Below, piece after piece: positions 1 through 12,562 of a DNA stretch of 64,000 nt (position 1 is the stretch's first letter; each line of letters starts with the position of its first letter). A program made the position numbers and the translations under genes. Origin of the DNA: Myrica gale (lineage: Eukaryota > Streptophyta > Magnoliopsida > Fagales > Myricaceae); assembly GCA_963930655.1 (NCBI GenBank), contig OZ005603.1, positions 15,337,001-15,401,000 on the forward strand, read 5' to 3'. The notes under the pieces were generated by a model, which worked only from the letters and a program-made list of their open reading frames with translations, ran no database searches and had not been told where the DNA came from.

Positions 1-990
1 GGAGCTTGGTTCGAGTCGCCTGTATTCCTACAGTCTCTGGCAATGTGACCAGGCTTCCCACATTTGAAACATAAGCCCTGCCTGCACTCCCCTGGATGTC
101 TCCTATTGCACTTGTTACACAGAGGAAATTGGTTCCCTCCGGCATTCTGAGCTCTGGTTCGGCCTCTGGTTCGGCCTCTGATTCGGCCTATGAGGCTGCC
201 TCTGGGATGACTCTGGCCTACTTCTCTTACAGGGCATCTGCGGAGTGGTTGGGTTGGAAGGAGCTTACATCTTCTACTGGTCATGATAGGCTGCTATTCT
301 CTACAGTCCTCTCTCCACTATCACCGCTCGTTCTATCACCTCGGCCAGGATTTTAAGGTTATGGCTATACACCCTGTCATAGACCCGTAGGTGTAGCCCT
401 TCTTCAAACTTTCGGGCCTTTCTTTCTTCATCTGGCACTAAGTATGGGGAAAACCGCACCAACTCCATGAATCGGCCTACGTACTGCTCCACCGTCATGG
501 CTCCTTGGGTTAGGGTAGCGAACTCCCTTGCTTTTGCTTCCAGAGTCGTTCTTGGGAAATATCGGTCTAGAAATTCTTGCTGGAACCTTTCCCAGGTTAT
601 GGGCTGTTCCCCCAGCTCCTAACCCAGTAACATTTTCTCGGACTGCCACCATTTTTTGGCATCCCCTTGCAGCTTGAAGGTAGCATAACTTAACTCTTGG
701 GCATCGGTACACCCCAAGACCTCGAGCAGTTCTTTCATCTCCACCAGCCAGTTTTCTGCAAGTATGGCATCTCCTTTCCCATTGTACGTTGGCGGGTACT
801 GGCGGTTAAATTGATCAAAGGTACACCCCTCAGGGCGACCTCGGGCCCCTTCGACATTGGTACCCGGCTGCACCTGCTCGGAAATGAGCTGAGCCATGTG
901 CCTTAACACTTCCTCGGTGGTAATACCCGGAGCCTCGGGCTCTTGACTTCTCGTTGGTCTTCTAGGTGTCATCCTGCACTTCAAGGTCAT
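1..990 (-). pseudogene. gypsy gag, broken by stops
   Basis: The structural gag polyprotein of a Ty3/gypsy retrotransposon would form the virus-like particle and bind RNA. The minus strand encodes a Retrotrans_gag-type segment (990-619, with a YNGKGD...AENWL region and a KKWWQ motif). An in-frame stop follows at about 619, then the same frame continues with a second gag block (498-301, EQYVGRFMELVRFSPYL) to another stop. At the window edge (about 120-1) a zinc knuckle CFKCGKPGHIARDC follows a CNKCNRRHPGEC half-knuckle, the arrangement usual in plant gypsy gag. The order of blocks is right and stops interrupt it, so this is a decayed copy. The start ATG at 990 fits the position just downstream of the primer site. 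Confidence 0.85.
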
Positions 991-1116
991 CGTTCAGCTT
1001 AGAACAACCTCAACCTCAAAATTTCTTATCATAATTGACCCTAAACGTATATCTCATGCTTTAGGGTTTAGGGTTCTAACTCGTTCCCTATGTTTCACGG
1101 CTCTACCCTCAGATCC

Positions 1117-1127
1117 CTCTGATACCA
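1117..1127 (-). other. primer binding site for initiator tRNA-Met
   Basis: The minus strand reads TGGTATCAGAG, the sequence complementary to the 3' end of plant initiator tRNA-Met. It lies directly after the LTR end and upstream of gag, as expected for a 5' LTR junction. Confidence 0.8.
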
Positions 1128-1130
1128 ACT

Positions 1131-4100
1131 TAACAGTCATGCCCTGAACGGCATCCTGCAGGGACCGTGACAGCCGCGAGCTATCCCCCGGATAGCTCCA
1201 GCGTTCTTACTTACATTCTTACGTGCTTACGGCGAAAACGTATAGGATCGCGAGGGATTCGAGCTAAATCTTACATAATCAGGGTTCTCATTAAGTTTGC
1301 ATACAAAACATATATATAACATATTAAAACCCCACAAGCGACGGTTCTCATCGATCAAGCCACTATCATCAAAATCATGAACATAATTCTCCTGCTTCTA
1401 GGTCAGGTAGTCCTCCTGACTCTCTTCACCTGAGGCATCTGGAATGACACAATTTCAAAAACGTGAGTCAAAAAGACTTAGTAAGGGAAAAACATAAACT
1501 TGAAACATGCTCTTTACTTGTACTTGCATAATCAAGAAAGAGAATAAACTTGATTCTCGATGCACATGCATGTCATGGATATGCATATGCTCTTGCTTGA
1601 ATTCGGCCCCAGGCCCTTGAAAATATTTCTTTCGTACTTACTTGTAAAATTGGCCCTTGGCCCTTAAAATCACTTGTTCATATTTGTGGGCTTATTCGCT
1701 CCATTTGACCCCTGAAGTCAGGGTTGTGCGTTCCCTTTGGAACCGTCCCCGATTTTCCTTAGAGACCTTACATTCGGTCAAGCTAGCGCACCTTCTCGTA
1801 TTCGTCCTTCAGTGGCTAGACATGACCCTTGGAGGCTCACACCTTCTCAATGTCCTTCAGTGTGGTTTGCACAGCCTCTTGGATTCACCCATCCTTCTCG
1901 CATTCGTCCTTCGGTATGGGAGTCCATCTTGATTGTACGGTACCGACCAGTGCCCCTTGACTTAACTTATCGTTTCATAAAACTTTCCATAGTCTTTCCA
2001 TAAAATCATTGCATAAACATTCTCTTTGAAAAATTCATGCAATGCACATGTCATGTCATACTCGATTAAAATCTCATGCTTGTTCATGAAACGATGCAGG
2101 GTGTCATTCCAGTTTTGAAAAAGAACCACTTATTGTCCACTTACTATTCCACTTACACTTGGTCTTCCTTGGTAGTGTATAAAGACACGTAGATCGCCTA
2201 CAAGCGATTCAAATATTTCTTAGACTTAAGAAATAGTACGTAATCATATAAATTAAACATTTGCATTTTTTGAAATCGGTTATCAACCAAAGATATATAT
2301 ATATATCACTGAAATTCTTTTAATCATTTAAAATATTTTATTTACTCTTTTCTTTAACTAATATTCAAAACTTAGGTTATTTAATCATTTAATATTTTAT
2401 TGCAATATAATATATATATACATATACATGTCTCGATTAGGGTTTAATCGACACTAATGGATTTAGGATTAAATCTAAGTCTCCCATTATTTCATGTGCT
2501 CTACTAAAACCTTACATTAAACCATTAATAACTTTAATCACGATTATATCTTGACTTAGACCTTAACCTCAATTAATCCGAGATACTAACCCTAACTAGT
2601 GTTTCGAATATTTTCATTACATGTTCATGGTTCCTCAATATTATTCCAATTAGCCTAATCCCCAATTCAAGTATCCAACACAACAATTATAACCTATTTA
2701 TCATAATTTACATTTAGGGTTCCTTCACCTTAAACATTCGGCCAACACTAAATTTTTATGCATCCTTTAATCACAACTTCAACTCCAATGGTGATCCCAT
2801 CCTCCATTCAACAATTTCACAACCTAGGATCTAAGAATCCAAACACCAACACAATATATCATGCATTATACCATTCGGCCCTCACATTTATTCATCCAAA
2901 TAATTAGGTTTTCTTTTGAATCTTTTGTTTTGCATGCATCCTATTTCATAATTATCTATCATGCATTAGGTCACTAATCTTACTCATATCATGGCCAATA
3001 ATCAGATCTATACTTGAACAACATAATACATGGAGATCTAAGCATACCATATTCGGTCATACTTCAAAATGTCACATTTTTCATGCTAAAAATTATAACA
3101 TGCATATCCTTTGCATTTATGACCTATTTGCATTCATTAACTCCATAGATCATAACCTCTTTCACACGTATATTATTCTTTACATCATCATGACCATAGT
3201 TAAACACTTAGATCTAACATTAGAGAGACCAACAACACAAGATCTTATAGGAAATAAGCATACAATTCGGCCATCACTATATTCAACCAACAACATCACA
3301 TTCTTGGCCTTACCTTGATAATTATCCCAAGCTTGAGTACCTAGAACAATAAAAATGCCCTAGGTTAGTACTTATGAAAAACTTTAGGCAAGATCATTAA
3401 ATAGAATCAAGCCTACCTCTACCTTCACCAAACTTTTACCCAAACTCCTCCTTCTTCCAAGTTTCGGTTCACCTTCCTTAGAATATATCCAAGCTTGATT
3501 TGAGGTGCTAAGGTGGGTTCTATGGTGGGGGGGAAAATATGGTAAGCTTGAATGATTAGTTCTAATGGAAATGAACTAACTTCTTCAAGAGAAAGGAGGC
3601 TAATGAGTAGGGTTTTCAAAGAAGAAAATGGTGTTGCACAAGGAGAGATTTGGTCACCACAAAGAGGTCTAAACTTGGGCTTTTGGAGTGTGATTTAGAA
3701 GGCAAGAGGAATGTGATTTAGAATGCAAGAGTACAAGAGCAAACTTTGATCTTAGATGAGTGGTTTGGCCAAGAGAAGAAAATGGGAGGGTTGAGGGAGA
3801 AATGGAGTGAAGTGAAATGCTAAGTGTGAAGTGTGAGAGAATGAGTCTCCCAAGGAGAGTTAATGCTATGATAATGACAAAGACAAAGTGAAAATGACAT
3901 GAGAGAAGTTTGAAGGAGGGAAAGGGGGATGAATTGGGTTTGGCCGACCAAGCATGCTCTCCTCCCTTCTCTCACTTCTTTTCACCTTTTTCCTCACATC
4001 AATTATTGTCTCTTAAAGCATGACCTTGCATTTGATTCCTCTCTCCTTTTCCCTCTTGATCCAAACGTAATTCAATTCTTCTCCTTTGCTTTTTCTGTCT

Positions 4101-5040
4101 TTTTACTTCCATGTGTTGTCTTGTCACATGAATACACCTCTTACACTTCTTACAACTTCACATGGCAATTTAACTTTTGGTTTTTCATTCACCTCATGCT
4201 CATACACGAAAAAGGCCCTCTCTTTAACTCTCATTTGCTTTGTTTGGTTGCCTTCCAACCAACTTAGTTACTCTCACATTTGAAATGCAACTAACTTTCA
4301 ACTTGGTTACTATTTTACCTAACTTATCTCCAATAAGCTCTCTAGCTTATCTAGTTCATTCTCTTAGCTTATCATCTCATAAGCATGATCCCTTATCTTA
4401 TGATAGTGGCTCTAGTCTATCTCTACAATAGCCACATCCACTTATTGCATGAAAAGTTTCCCTAACTTATCATTATGCTTGCTTATCACTATGATAAACA
4501 AGTGTGCTTATCATCTTAAATCTCTCTTAACTTATCATCTATAATTCTAATGATAATTCAACTTATTAATTTAGGTCAAATAATAATAATAATAATATAG
4601 GTCACCTATTAATGATACACAAACAAATATTCAACACTTAAAAGAAATTCATGATTTTATTCCATTTAATTATTTTCGGCCTATATATAAAAATCTTTAA
4701 TCATAATCTAAATTTTATGGATTATGAAATATATTAGGCAAATGAAATATAAATACATAAGAGAGAAACTCACCTTGCAATTTTCGGCTCCTAGGAAAAT
4801 ATAATTTAAACTTTACAAATAAAATGACAAGAAAATTATTTAGGAAATTTCATGAAAATAAAATCCCATTTTAATTGATGTACCATAACATAAAGCTTAG
4901 GCCATACATTGGCCAAAAATATGGCCCCTTAATAAAATTAAAGCTAATACATCAGAAACTAAAAGATAATACATAAGAAATAACATAGGAGAATTATCAT
5001 CTATAATTCTAATGATAATTCAACTTATTAATTTAGGTCA

Positions 5041-5074
<34 letters not shown>

Positions 5075-5485
5075 TAGGCCACCTATTAATGATACACAAA
5101 CAAATATTCAACACTTAAAAGAAATTCATGATTTTATTCCATTTAATTATTTTCGGCCTATATATAAAAATCTTTAATCATAATCTAAATTTTATGGATT
5201 ATGAAATATATTAGGCAAATGAAATATAAATACATAAGAGAGAAACTCACCTTGCAATTTTCGGCTCCTAGGAAAATATAATTTAAACTTTACAAATAAA
5301 ATGACAAGAAAATTATTTAGGAAATTTCATGAAAATAAAATCCCATTTTAATTGATGTACCATAACATAAAGCTTAGGCCATACATTGGCCAAAAATATG
5401 GCCCCTTAATAAAATTAAAGCTAATACATCAGAAACTAAAAGATAATACATAAGAAATAACATAGGAGAAAATTGGGGTCTCGCA
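1131..5485 (-). repeat. 5' LTR of the gypsy element (about 4.35 kb)
   Basis: The minus strand begins TGCGAGACCCC (5485) and ends near CATGACTG (about 1133) beside the primer site. Both ends match the solo LTR at 24042-25139, including the block with CGCGGCTGTCACGGTCCCTG. It is far longer than that copy (1.1 kb) and than the copy at 13327-16156 (2.8 kb). Contributors include the 462-bp tandem duplication at 4532-5470 and a middle part missing from the short copy. Open frames within it (for example 3929-4267) have no coding character that I recognise. Confidence 0.8.
4532..5470. repeat. 462/477-bp tandem duplication inside the LTR
   Basis: The block 4532-4993 is repeated at 4994-5470 with almost no differences. 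The visible length difference is an (AAT)n tract, 6 units at about 4580-4597 against 11 units at 5041-5073, which accounts for the 15-bp difference. The near identity implies that the duplication is recent relative to the LTR. Confidence 0.9.
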
Positions 5486-5653
5486 TAGGACGCGTGGGGT
5501 CAGTTTGGGAAAGGGTCTTGGGTTCGGGTCCGGTAAGTTATCGGTGCATATCCAGGAGAGAGAGAGTGTGAAAGAGTGTCCTTCATTGCTGTCACCCTAT
5601 TGATGAAGATTAAAATGTTGGTCCGAGGGCTGATTCCAATCTCCATTAACAAA

Positions 5654-6331
5654 TGGGCAATGTTCCTGCAGAAGTGAAGGAGTACATTATAGATCGGGTG
5701 TTGGTATGATTAAAGCTGTAAACATAGTATTCTTCATTAAACATTTCATTTATCTTGTAATATTGTATATTTTGGTACTTATGCAGGACCACTTCGACCA
5801 TAACTACACCCGTCAAAAGGACGTGAGGACGGGGGTCGAGATTATGATGACGGCACGTCGAACGCACCGCAACCGGATGCATGCGTATTTTAAGAAGTTC
5901 CTGAGTAAAGAGGCGGCGCTGCTGAAGCCCCACTTTAATACTGCAGAAGAACAAGGGAAGGAGTTATGCGATCTGTTCACCAATAAATCATTTTTGGTAC
6001 ATGATTTAAAAAAACCCGTTGCTTATATATTACATTCTTTTATTATCTAATACTTAAAATATCACAGAAACGAAATGAGCAAAATAAGAAGAATAGATCA
6101 AAGTTGATTGTGAACCACGTTACTGGCTCGCGTTCATTTCAGCGCACTTGAGCTTGCATGGTAAGTTAAGTACTAAATTATAAGTTTTATTGATATTGTT
6201 TGTCAATAACTTTATGCTATTTCCATGTAGAAAAATAAAAAAGTGGCGAAATCAATCTTGTAGACCTGTATAAGAAGAATTATACAAACAAAGATGGTGT
6301 TTGGACCTCGGAAAAAGCGAAAGAAATTTAT
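5654..6331 (+). pseudogene. CACTA transposase-associated gene (Transposase_24-like), 5' exons
   Basis: Four apparent exons can be followed with GT/AG borders: about 5654-5703, 5787-5996, 6068-6160 and 6231-6331. They encode, in order, a segment ending KEYIIDRVL, a basic block beginning DHFDHNYTRQKD and containing RRTHRNRMHAYFKK, then RNEQNKKNRSKL followed by VNHVTGSRSF, then LVDLYKKNYTNKDGVW. This is the characteristic sequence of the plant En/Spm-associated Transposase_24 family. The exon at 6068-6160 has a TGA stop after SFQRT, so the copy is dead. The intron after 6331 contains the retrotransposon at 6410-12549. The coding sequence resumes at 12563. Confidence 0.8.
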
Positions 6332-6409
6332 GTAAGTCCCTTTCATTTTAATCTGTTTTATGTAACTTATGTATAGTTTATCTACTTTAATGTTTATGGT
6401 AATTATTAA

Positions 6410-7294
6410 TGATGGGCCATTAAATACTCAACCCTCCTAAGACCAGACCACTTGGGCTCGAGCCCATTAGCCAGTTGACTAACCCTGAGTTTCCGACCTC
6501 GCATAGAGGTCTGGTAGCCGATCTCACGTAGAAGTCTAGCCATCCGAGGAATCCTCATGGCAATTTGAATGGCTTGCGGCACTCTCCTAATATAATTCTA
6601 TGGAATTTAACAATTTAGTCCTTGGGTTTTGACTCTTTTAACAGTTTAGTCCTTGAATTTCAAATTTCAAATTTAAAGCCCTTAGGTTTCATACTTTTGA
6701 CAATGAGGCCCTTCCGTCAGTCTACCGTTCATATGCTTAACGGAGCTCTCTGACACGTTAGCAATTTAAAGCGGTCGACCGCCACATTAAGCGGTCGACC
6801 ACTACATGAAGAGGTCGACCGCTACATAAAGAGGTCGACCGCTTCATGTAGAGGTCGACCGCTTCGACCGCTCATATTTTACACATACCCGGTCAATTGC
6901 TATATGCTCCGTTAAGCATATGGATGGCAGACTGACGGAAAGGCCTCGTTGTCAAAAGTATGAAACCTAAGGGCTTTAAATTTGAAATTTGAAATTCAAG
7001 AACTAAACTGTTAAAAGGGTCAAAACTCAAGGACTAAATTGCCAATTTCCCATAATTCTACAACCTGACACTTATAGAAGGCAGTCTCACGATAGGTATG
7101 AAACTCTCATATTGATATAAAAGCAAAGGTATGTTCTTTAATAGACCGAGGTAAAAATTCTGTCTTCTGAATACTCATCTTCTCTCTTAAACACTGACTT
7201 GGTCATTGGAGACTTGATCCGAGGCCTCCTCCCTTCTGTGATTCTTGTAGGATTACTTGGCTTTCGAGTATTGTGGTGATTCATGACATCATCA
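6410..7294 (+). repeat. 5' LTR (885 bp, contains a 451-bp MITE)
   Basis: It starts TGATGGGCC and ends GACATCATCA. It aligns with the 8022 copy once the MITE at 6601-7051 is removed, giving about 420-430 bp for the original LTR. Confidence 0.85.
6601..7051. mobile_element. MULE-type MITE with long TIRs and an internal GGTCGACC minisatellite
   Basis: The two ends form an inverted repeat of about 145 bp, containing CAATTTAGTCCTTG and AACAGTTTAGT, then AAAGCCCTTAGGTTTCATAC and CATATGCTTAACGGAGC. It is flanked by a perfect 9-bp direct repeat ATAATTCTA (6592-6600 and 7052-7060), the length made by Mutator-like transposases. The homologous LTR at 8022 lacks the insertion and has a single copy of the target site. 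The centre (about 6770-6875) is a minisatellite with GTCGAC at 6774, 6794, 6814, 6834 and 6854, an exact 20-bp period. Confidence 0.9.
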
Positions 7295-8021
7295 GTTGAC
7301 GCTGTCTGTGGGAATTTTCTCGACAAAAGTCACCTTACAGACGATTTGTTTTTAGTTGTTGCACTCTAATGGCGTCTGCTCTCGAAGATCAAAATGATGT
7401 TGTTCAATCCGTTGTGGTCATCGGCGTACCTCCCGTGGCAGAAGCCCTACTAGCCTTCGTGGTTAGGAACGAGGCAAACACTGCAGCCTTGACGAGGCAA
7501 TCGCAAGTCTCCACTCTTGAGTACCCTGTGCCGGTTCATACCCAGGTAGTGGTCAACTCGAACTCAAGTCTCCCCTCCCGGGTACCCCTGCCCGAGACTG
7601 GATCCCCACTGAGGGTCAACTCCTCCGCGCACCCTACCTGGAATACGAGATAAAGAAGTTGACTGGCTTTTACCCACTTTCAAGAACTTCGAACACTCTG
7701 GAGTTTCCAAGAAGCAATCCAATAAATGTGGGACACGCAATAAAGTATTGCGGCTCACTCCTACGATGATGGTGACGTGAAGACGAAGCGACAGAGTGTC
7801 GAAAGAGATGCACGAGAGGAATGGCGATAGCGTACACTGCAAGCCAGTTTTGAACAGCTGACATTCTAGCCAGATCATGGATCCCGCGCCTTCCATTCGG
7901 CTCGTCGACCGAAGACTCTGGAATTATGCTCCTCAATCGGCTAGTCGGCTAAATGGTCACTTCACGAACCGTGGCCTTTGAATTTTATGTTCTTCGCTTT
8001 GTTTGTCGAGGTTGAGACTAC
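7295..8021 (+). pseudogene. remnant internal region of the LTR retrotransposon (N-terminal gag-like frame)
   Basis: Directly after the LTR comes GACGCTGTCTGTGGGAA, resembling the leader found after the LTR in several plant gypsy elements. A frame from ATG 7369 to 7653 (94 codons) begins MASALEDQNDVV and has no domain I recognise; it could be the N-terminus of a gag. The rest has no long frame. Pol is missing, so the element would have depended on proteins from a relative. Confidence 0.5.
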
Positions 8022-8396
8022 TGATGGGCCATGAAATACTTGGCCCTCTTCAGACCAGACCACTTGGACTCGGGCCCATTAGCCAGTATCTAACCTCGCA
8101 TAGGAGCCTGGTATCTAATCTTACATAGAAGTCTAGCTATCCGAGGACTCCTCATGAGAATTCGAATGGTCGGCGATACTCTCCTAATACAACTCTACAA
8201 CCTAACTCCTTTATAAGGCAGTCTCACGATAGGTTTGAAACTCTCATATTGATATAAAAGCGAAGGTATGTTCTTCAATAGATCGAGGTAAAAATTCTGC
8301 CTTCAGAATACTCATCTTCTCTCTTAAACACTGACTTGGTCATCGGATACTTGATCCAGGGCAACCTCCCCTCGGTTATTCATGTAGAATTACTTG

Positions 8397-11300
8397 TGTA
8401 ACACCCAAGATTTTTATTTTAAAATTTATTTGAATTTGTTATTTGATATTTGAAATTTGAGTTTAATTCATTTAAAATAGTTGAATTTTTATCTTTGACC
8501 AAGTCAAACCTTTTCAAAAATTTGAAAGATTTTATGATTATTTAAAATTAAAAGTTTTAGAGTTCAAAAGGAAGTCTATTACTTGTGTGAGTCTATATAT
8601 AGATTTACACAATGGTTTTAATTTTTACACACCTCAATTTTACACCAACAAGAGGAAAAAGAAGGGTTTTCTTGCTTTCAACAATCTAGACGAAATTTTT
8701 TGAAGCAAATTCAGGTATTTCGAATTTCTTGATATTATATTTATATTCTTTTTATGAGAGATCAAACCATAGGGTGCCTAGATCTAGCCCTAATTATTTC
8801 AAGATTTTCGAAATAGTTTTAATGGGGTTCTTGGAGTAATTGAAATTTTGGTTCAAGATTTGTTTAAGGAAAAATTAGGTTCTTGATCTGAGTAGTAGAT
8901 CGAAATATATTGTTATAGCCGACTTTAGACATTGAAAAATTCTGATTTTTAGATATTGCCTACTAGACATCTGCAGGAGGAAATATTTAAAGTTTCGGAA
9001 TTTTTGGAGATGTATTGGTATGGTTTTGAAAGTCCGGAAGGTAGGCTTAGAGAAATCGAATTTGCTGAGAAAGATCCATTGATACAGATTGGAATTTTGA
9101 ACCGGATGACATAGATAGGGGTTTAATTTCCGAATAGAATTTTATGAGTATTTGTATAACCCATATATAAATCTTTGGTATAAAGTTCGGGATTTTTGGA
9201 TATCTTAATAGATCTTTATGCATTTTGGAAGTGATGAGTACCGAATTATTCAAGGTATAGTTTGACTCCGTCAACAGAGATAAATGTCAATTTTATTGAC
9301 TGAGGTTTACTAGGAATTTGGATATGAAATTTTACAGGTGTATAGTTAACATCCTAGGGAAGAACACAGTTTAATTTGGAGATTTTAAGAAAATCCGAGA
9401 TAGGTAATAAATATTTTAGAATATGAACAGTGAATTTCGGATCTAATCCTGTTGGGCAGATTTAGAATTTCATTTGTGTTTCCGTTTGAGCGTATTATAA
9501 TACGTTAAATTTTGTATTGATAGGTGCTAAGTCAGAGGCTTATTTGCTTGAAGATCCAGGTAAGCGTGGTTTTAGCCCAAGCTTGTTTTACAAACAATCC
9601 ATAAATGATTTTGATGATAACAAAATACTCTTAGTTTCAATGACTTTTAGATTTTACATTGTCAATCCACAATTTCCAAGTTGTATTTCAAAATGATTGA
9701 GGTTAATTCCTTAAAATATTTTTAAAGTGCACTTGAACACCATTACATAAATTGATAAGATCCATTTTTCATATTTTAGGTGTTTAAAGAAGTTTTGGAA
9801 TGCATTGAACACTTTGAAGTTGCTGAAAAACTCTCCAGCACTTATAAGTGTCGACACATTGTTGGATGGTGTCGACACATTGCACTACTACCCGAGAGTT
9901 TGCATTTTCTAGGATTCAAAGTGATTTTTTGGCTAAGTGTTGGAAGTGTCGACACATTGGAGCATGGTGTCGAGACATTGGAGCATAGTGTCGACACATT
10001 GAACTAACACCCGAGAGTCTGCATTTTCTGGCCTTCAAAACGATTTTTTTGACTAAGTGTTGAAGATGTCGACACATTAGACCATGGTGTCGACACATTG
10101 AACTAACACCCGAGAGTTTGCATTTCAGGACCAAGTTCAATGTGTCAACACATACAATCAATGTGTCGACACATTGTGCGAAATTTCAGATTTCCTGAAA
10201 CGACGCCAGATCGTTCAAAACTTCTCCAAATTGCCTCAAATGACCTCCAACGACACTCTAACATTACAAGAAGACCCTTTATGACCGTTGAAGACCTAGA
10301 AGCTATAAAAAGAAGAAGATGGAGAGAGAGAAGAAGAGCTCGACCAATATTGCAATATCTAGAGAGAGAAAGTCCAAGATCCAAAGTTTTTCATTTGCTG
10401 ATTCTTCCAAGATCAAAGCTCCCATTTGTTCAAATCTTCTCCTATTGCTCATCATTGACAACCCAGCCTTCAAAGAGAGAGAACTTACTTGAAGAAAAAA
10501 GGAACTTGCATCAATTTTGAAGAACTACCTCCGATAGAGAGAGAAAGCAAGATCCGAAGTTTTCACTTGCTGAATCATTCAAGAACAAAGCTCCTTTGTC
10601 AAATCTTCTTCTCTAGCTCATCATTGACGTCCTAGCTTCCAAAGAGAGTGAGATTTCTTGAAGAAGGGACAACACACTTGCAATCACTCCTTGCCCTAGC
10701 TTCTAGAGAGAGAAAGTGCATTGAAGAAGAGGGAAAATCACATCTACCAAAAAGGCTTGTGTTCATATCTTCCAAACTTTAGATTTCCTTTTAGAATCTA
10801 ATCCTCTTGAATTCTATCGAGCTTTCCATTTGATAATTTAGCTTAGAGAGTCATTCCACATATTGTGAGATTTCCACTTGCTTATTTGGCTTAGAGAGCC
10901 ATTCCATATTTGTGTGCCTCATTTGCTCATTCGGCTAAGAGAGCCTTCCTTGTAGCCATCATTTGTAAAACCTTTTAGTGTTGGGAAAACACTTGGTCCT
11001 ACTTGTGAGAGTAGAAGAAATCCTCTAGGTTGTGAGGATTTGTGAGAGTTGAAGCGTGAGCTCGCAAAACGCTTTGTAAAGGTTCCTTAGCACCTGGGAA
11101 GTTAAGGTGTATTTGCTATTGGACAATAGTGAAGGAAGCCCAAGGAAGTCAATTGCCTTGGGGGTGGACGTAGGCAAGTGTTGGCCGAACCACCTAAAAA
11201 TACGGTGTTATCTCTCTAACTCTATCTCTCTTACATTTTAGTACTTATTCATACTTGTGGAGATTTATGCTTTATCATTCATTGATTATATTTGGCATAG

Positions 11301-12509
11301 CTTTAGACTCATTTAGATCAACATTATTATTTTTCAAAGAGGGGTAGTTTTCAGATCTGCATATTTACTCAAAAAATGTTAAGTTTTTGAAAAACCCAAT
11401 TCACCCCCCTCTTGGGTTGTCATTTAGACTCACACGTGGTTATTATGCTAGATTTATGTGCATTACTTTGTGATTAAATTGTCAAAGGTTAGTTATAACA
11501 TGAAATGTGTAAACATGAGCCTATTTTTATGTCCAATGATATTTCATGATGTTTTCAATATTTAAAACAAAGCTTTTTATATTTATTGTTATTCTAGATA
11601 TGTGGATGATATTTCATGATGTTTTCATTGATTGAAATCAAAGCTTTTGGTATTTATTGTTATTCAAGATTTATGCATGTATTTCATTAAAAGAGGAGAA
11701 AGATGCAAAGTTCAAGTGAAGTTTATTTTATGATATGTTGTGTATTTTCAAACCCTGAGGCCCAGAGTTACAGAGACAGCGCATTGGTACCAATTGCAAC
11801 CCATTGAGTGCACCCATTCTGGAAACGAAGTGGCTTTTTTTGTAGATTCTTACCGAGTGCACACTTGGACATGGCCGAGCCTTAGTAAGGAAGATTCTAC
11901 CCATAGTATTGGCTTAGTTTGGCTGATCCCCAAACTAGGTAGCAACTGCACAACCCTGTCACGGGGGTAAACGTGACCCATAGTTATTGCTAAAGGGATT
12001 TTATTATACAGATAAAACTGATTTTCTATAGTATTATGTTATATAGATAAAACTATTTTATTGATAAAGATATTTTATTTAAATTGTCAAAAACAACTTT
12101 CAACAGTTTAAAAAGATTTTAAATATTCTATCTCTTATTGTTACAGTGTGGCTCATGGGATATACACTAGCATAATGATTTTGCTTACTAAGTTGTCGAA
12201 CTCACCCCCTATTGTTTTCCTTATTTTTTCAGATGTTCATCAGGAGCGTGTCGATAGTCAGGATTAGATGGCACGTGGGCGGGTAGGTGAGTGATTATTA
12301 CAATAAACATTTGACTCAAGTATGAGTATAAACATATTTAGATTTGTCTTTGTGTGTTGAAAGAGTTTTTTTAGTTTTATTAAGTGATATTTATTGAAGT
12401 TTTTATATAAATTTTATTCCGCATTTATTATTAGATATGTTTTAAATCAAAAGTCTAATTGTTTATTGCAGGTTAGTCACCCTCTAGCCTTTGGGTTTGG
12501 GGCGTGACA
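8397..12509 (+). mobile_element. solo LTR (TGTAACACCC...GGCGTGACA), itself interrupted
   Basis: It is flanked by a perfect 5-bp duplication ACTTG (8392-8396 and 12510-12514) and sits inside the second LTR of the 6410-12549 element. It starts TGTAACACCC and ends GGGGCGTGACA, the end pattern of chromovirus/Tekay-like LTRs. Without the nested LTR at 9570-11434 it would be about 2.2 kb. No coding sequence is present, so recombination between LTRs probably removed the interior. Confidence 0.85.
9570..11434 (+). mobile_element. solo LTR, Sirevirus-like family, with a GTGTCGACAC minisatellite
   Basis: It is flanked by a perfect 5-bp duplication CGTGG (9565-9569 and 11435-11439). It ends with TTCACCCCCCTCTTGGGTTG and then CTCACA, the end shared with the LTRs at 32549, 44439, 56141 and 58738. 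The first bases read TTTTAGC, where the related LTR reads TGTTAGC, so the terminal TG is probably mutated. Three imperfect units of about 110 bp at 9848-10175 contain pairs of GTCGACACATTG words. Confidence 0.85.
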
Positions 12510-12562
12510 ACTTGGCTTCCAAGCATTGTGGTGATTCTTGACATCATCAATTGTTATTTTTT

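Larger units (their letters stand above)
1..5485 (-). mobile_element. Ty3/gypsy LTR retrotransposon, 5' portion (LTR, primer site, gag), cut by window start
   Basis: Read on the minus strand, the order is LTR (about 5485 to 1131), a tRNA-Met-type primer binding site (1127-1117), then a gag reading frame running off the window at position 1. The LTR starts with TGCGAGACCCC, matching the start of the solo LTRs at 13327 and 24042. The gag carries stop codons, so this copy is not autonomous. Pol and the 3' LTR lie outside the window. Confidence 0.85.
6410..12549 (+). mobile_element. internally deleted LTR retrotransposon inside the CACTA intron
   Basis: Two LTRs with matching sequence start TGATGGGCC: 6410-7294 and 8022-12549. 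The second is split by a solo LTR at 8397-12509, with its last 35 bp at 12515-12549 ending ACATCATCA. The internal part (7295-8021, about 0.7 kb) is too short for gag-pol, so the element is non-autonomous. The flanking 5-mers ATTAA and ATTGT match at only 3 of 5 positions, so the target duplication is not clear. Confidence 0.8.

Noticed and set aside
3929-4431. Open frames of 112, 65 and 63 codons in the long LTR
   Set aside because: They overlap in different frames in a pyrimidine-rich part of an LTR and show no domain, so chance frames are the better reading.
6770-6880. Possible CRISPR-like array (regular 20-bp spacing of palindromes)
   Set aside because: This is a simple 20-bp minisatellite without unique spacers, inside a MITE of a plant genome.
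7138-7326. 62-codon minus-strand frame
   Set aside because: Lies across the end of an LTR. No recognisable features and it is not conserved at the matching place in the second LTR.
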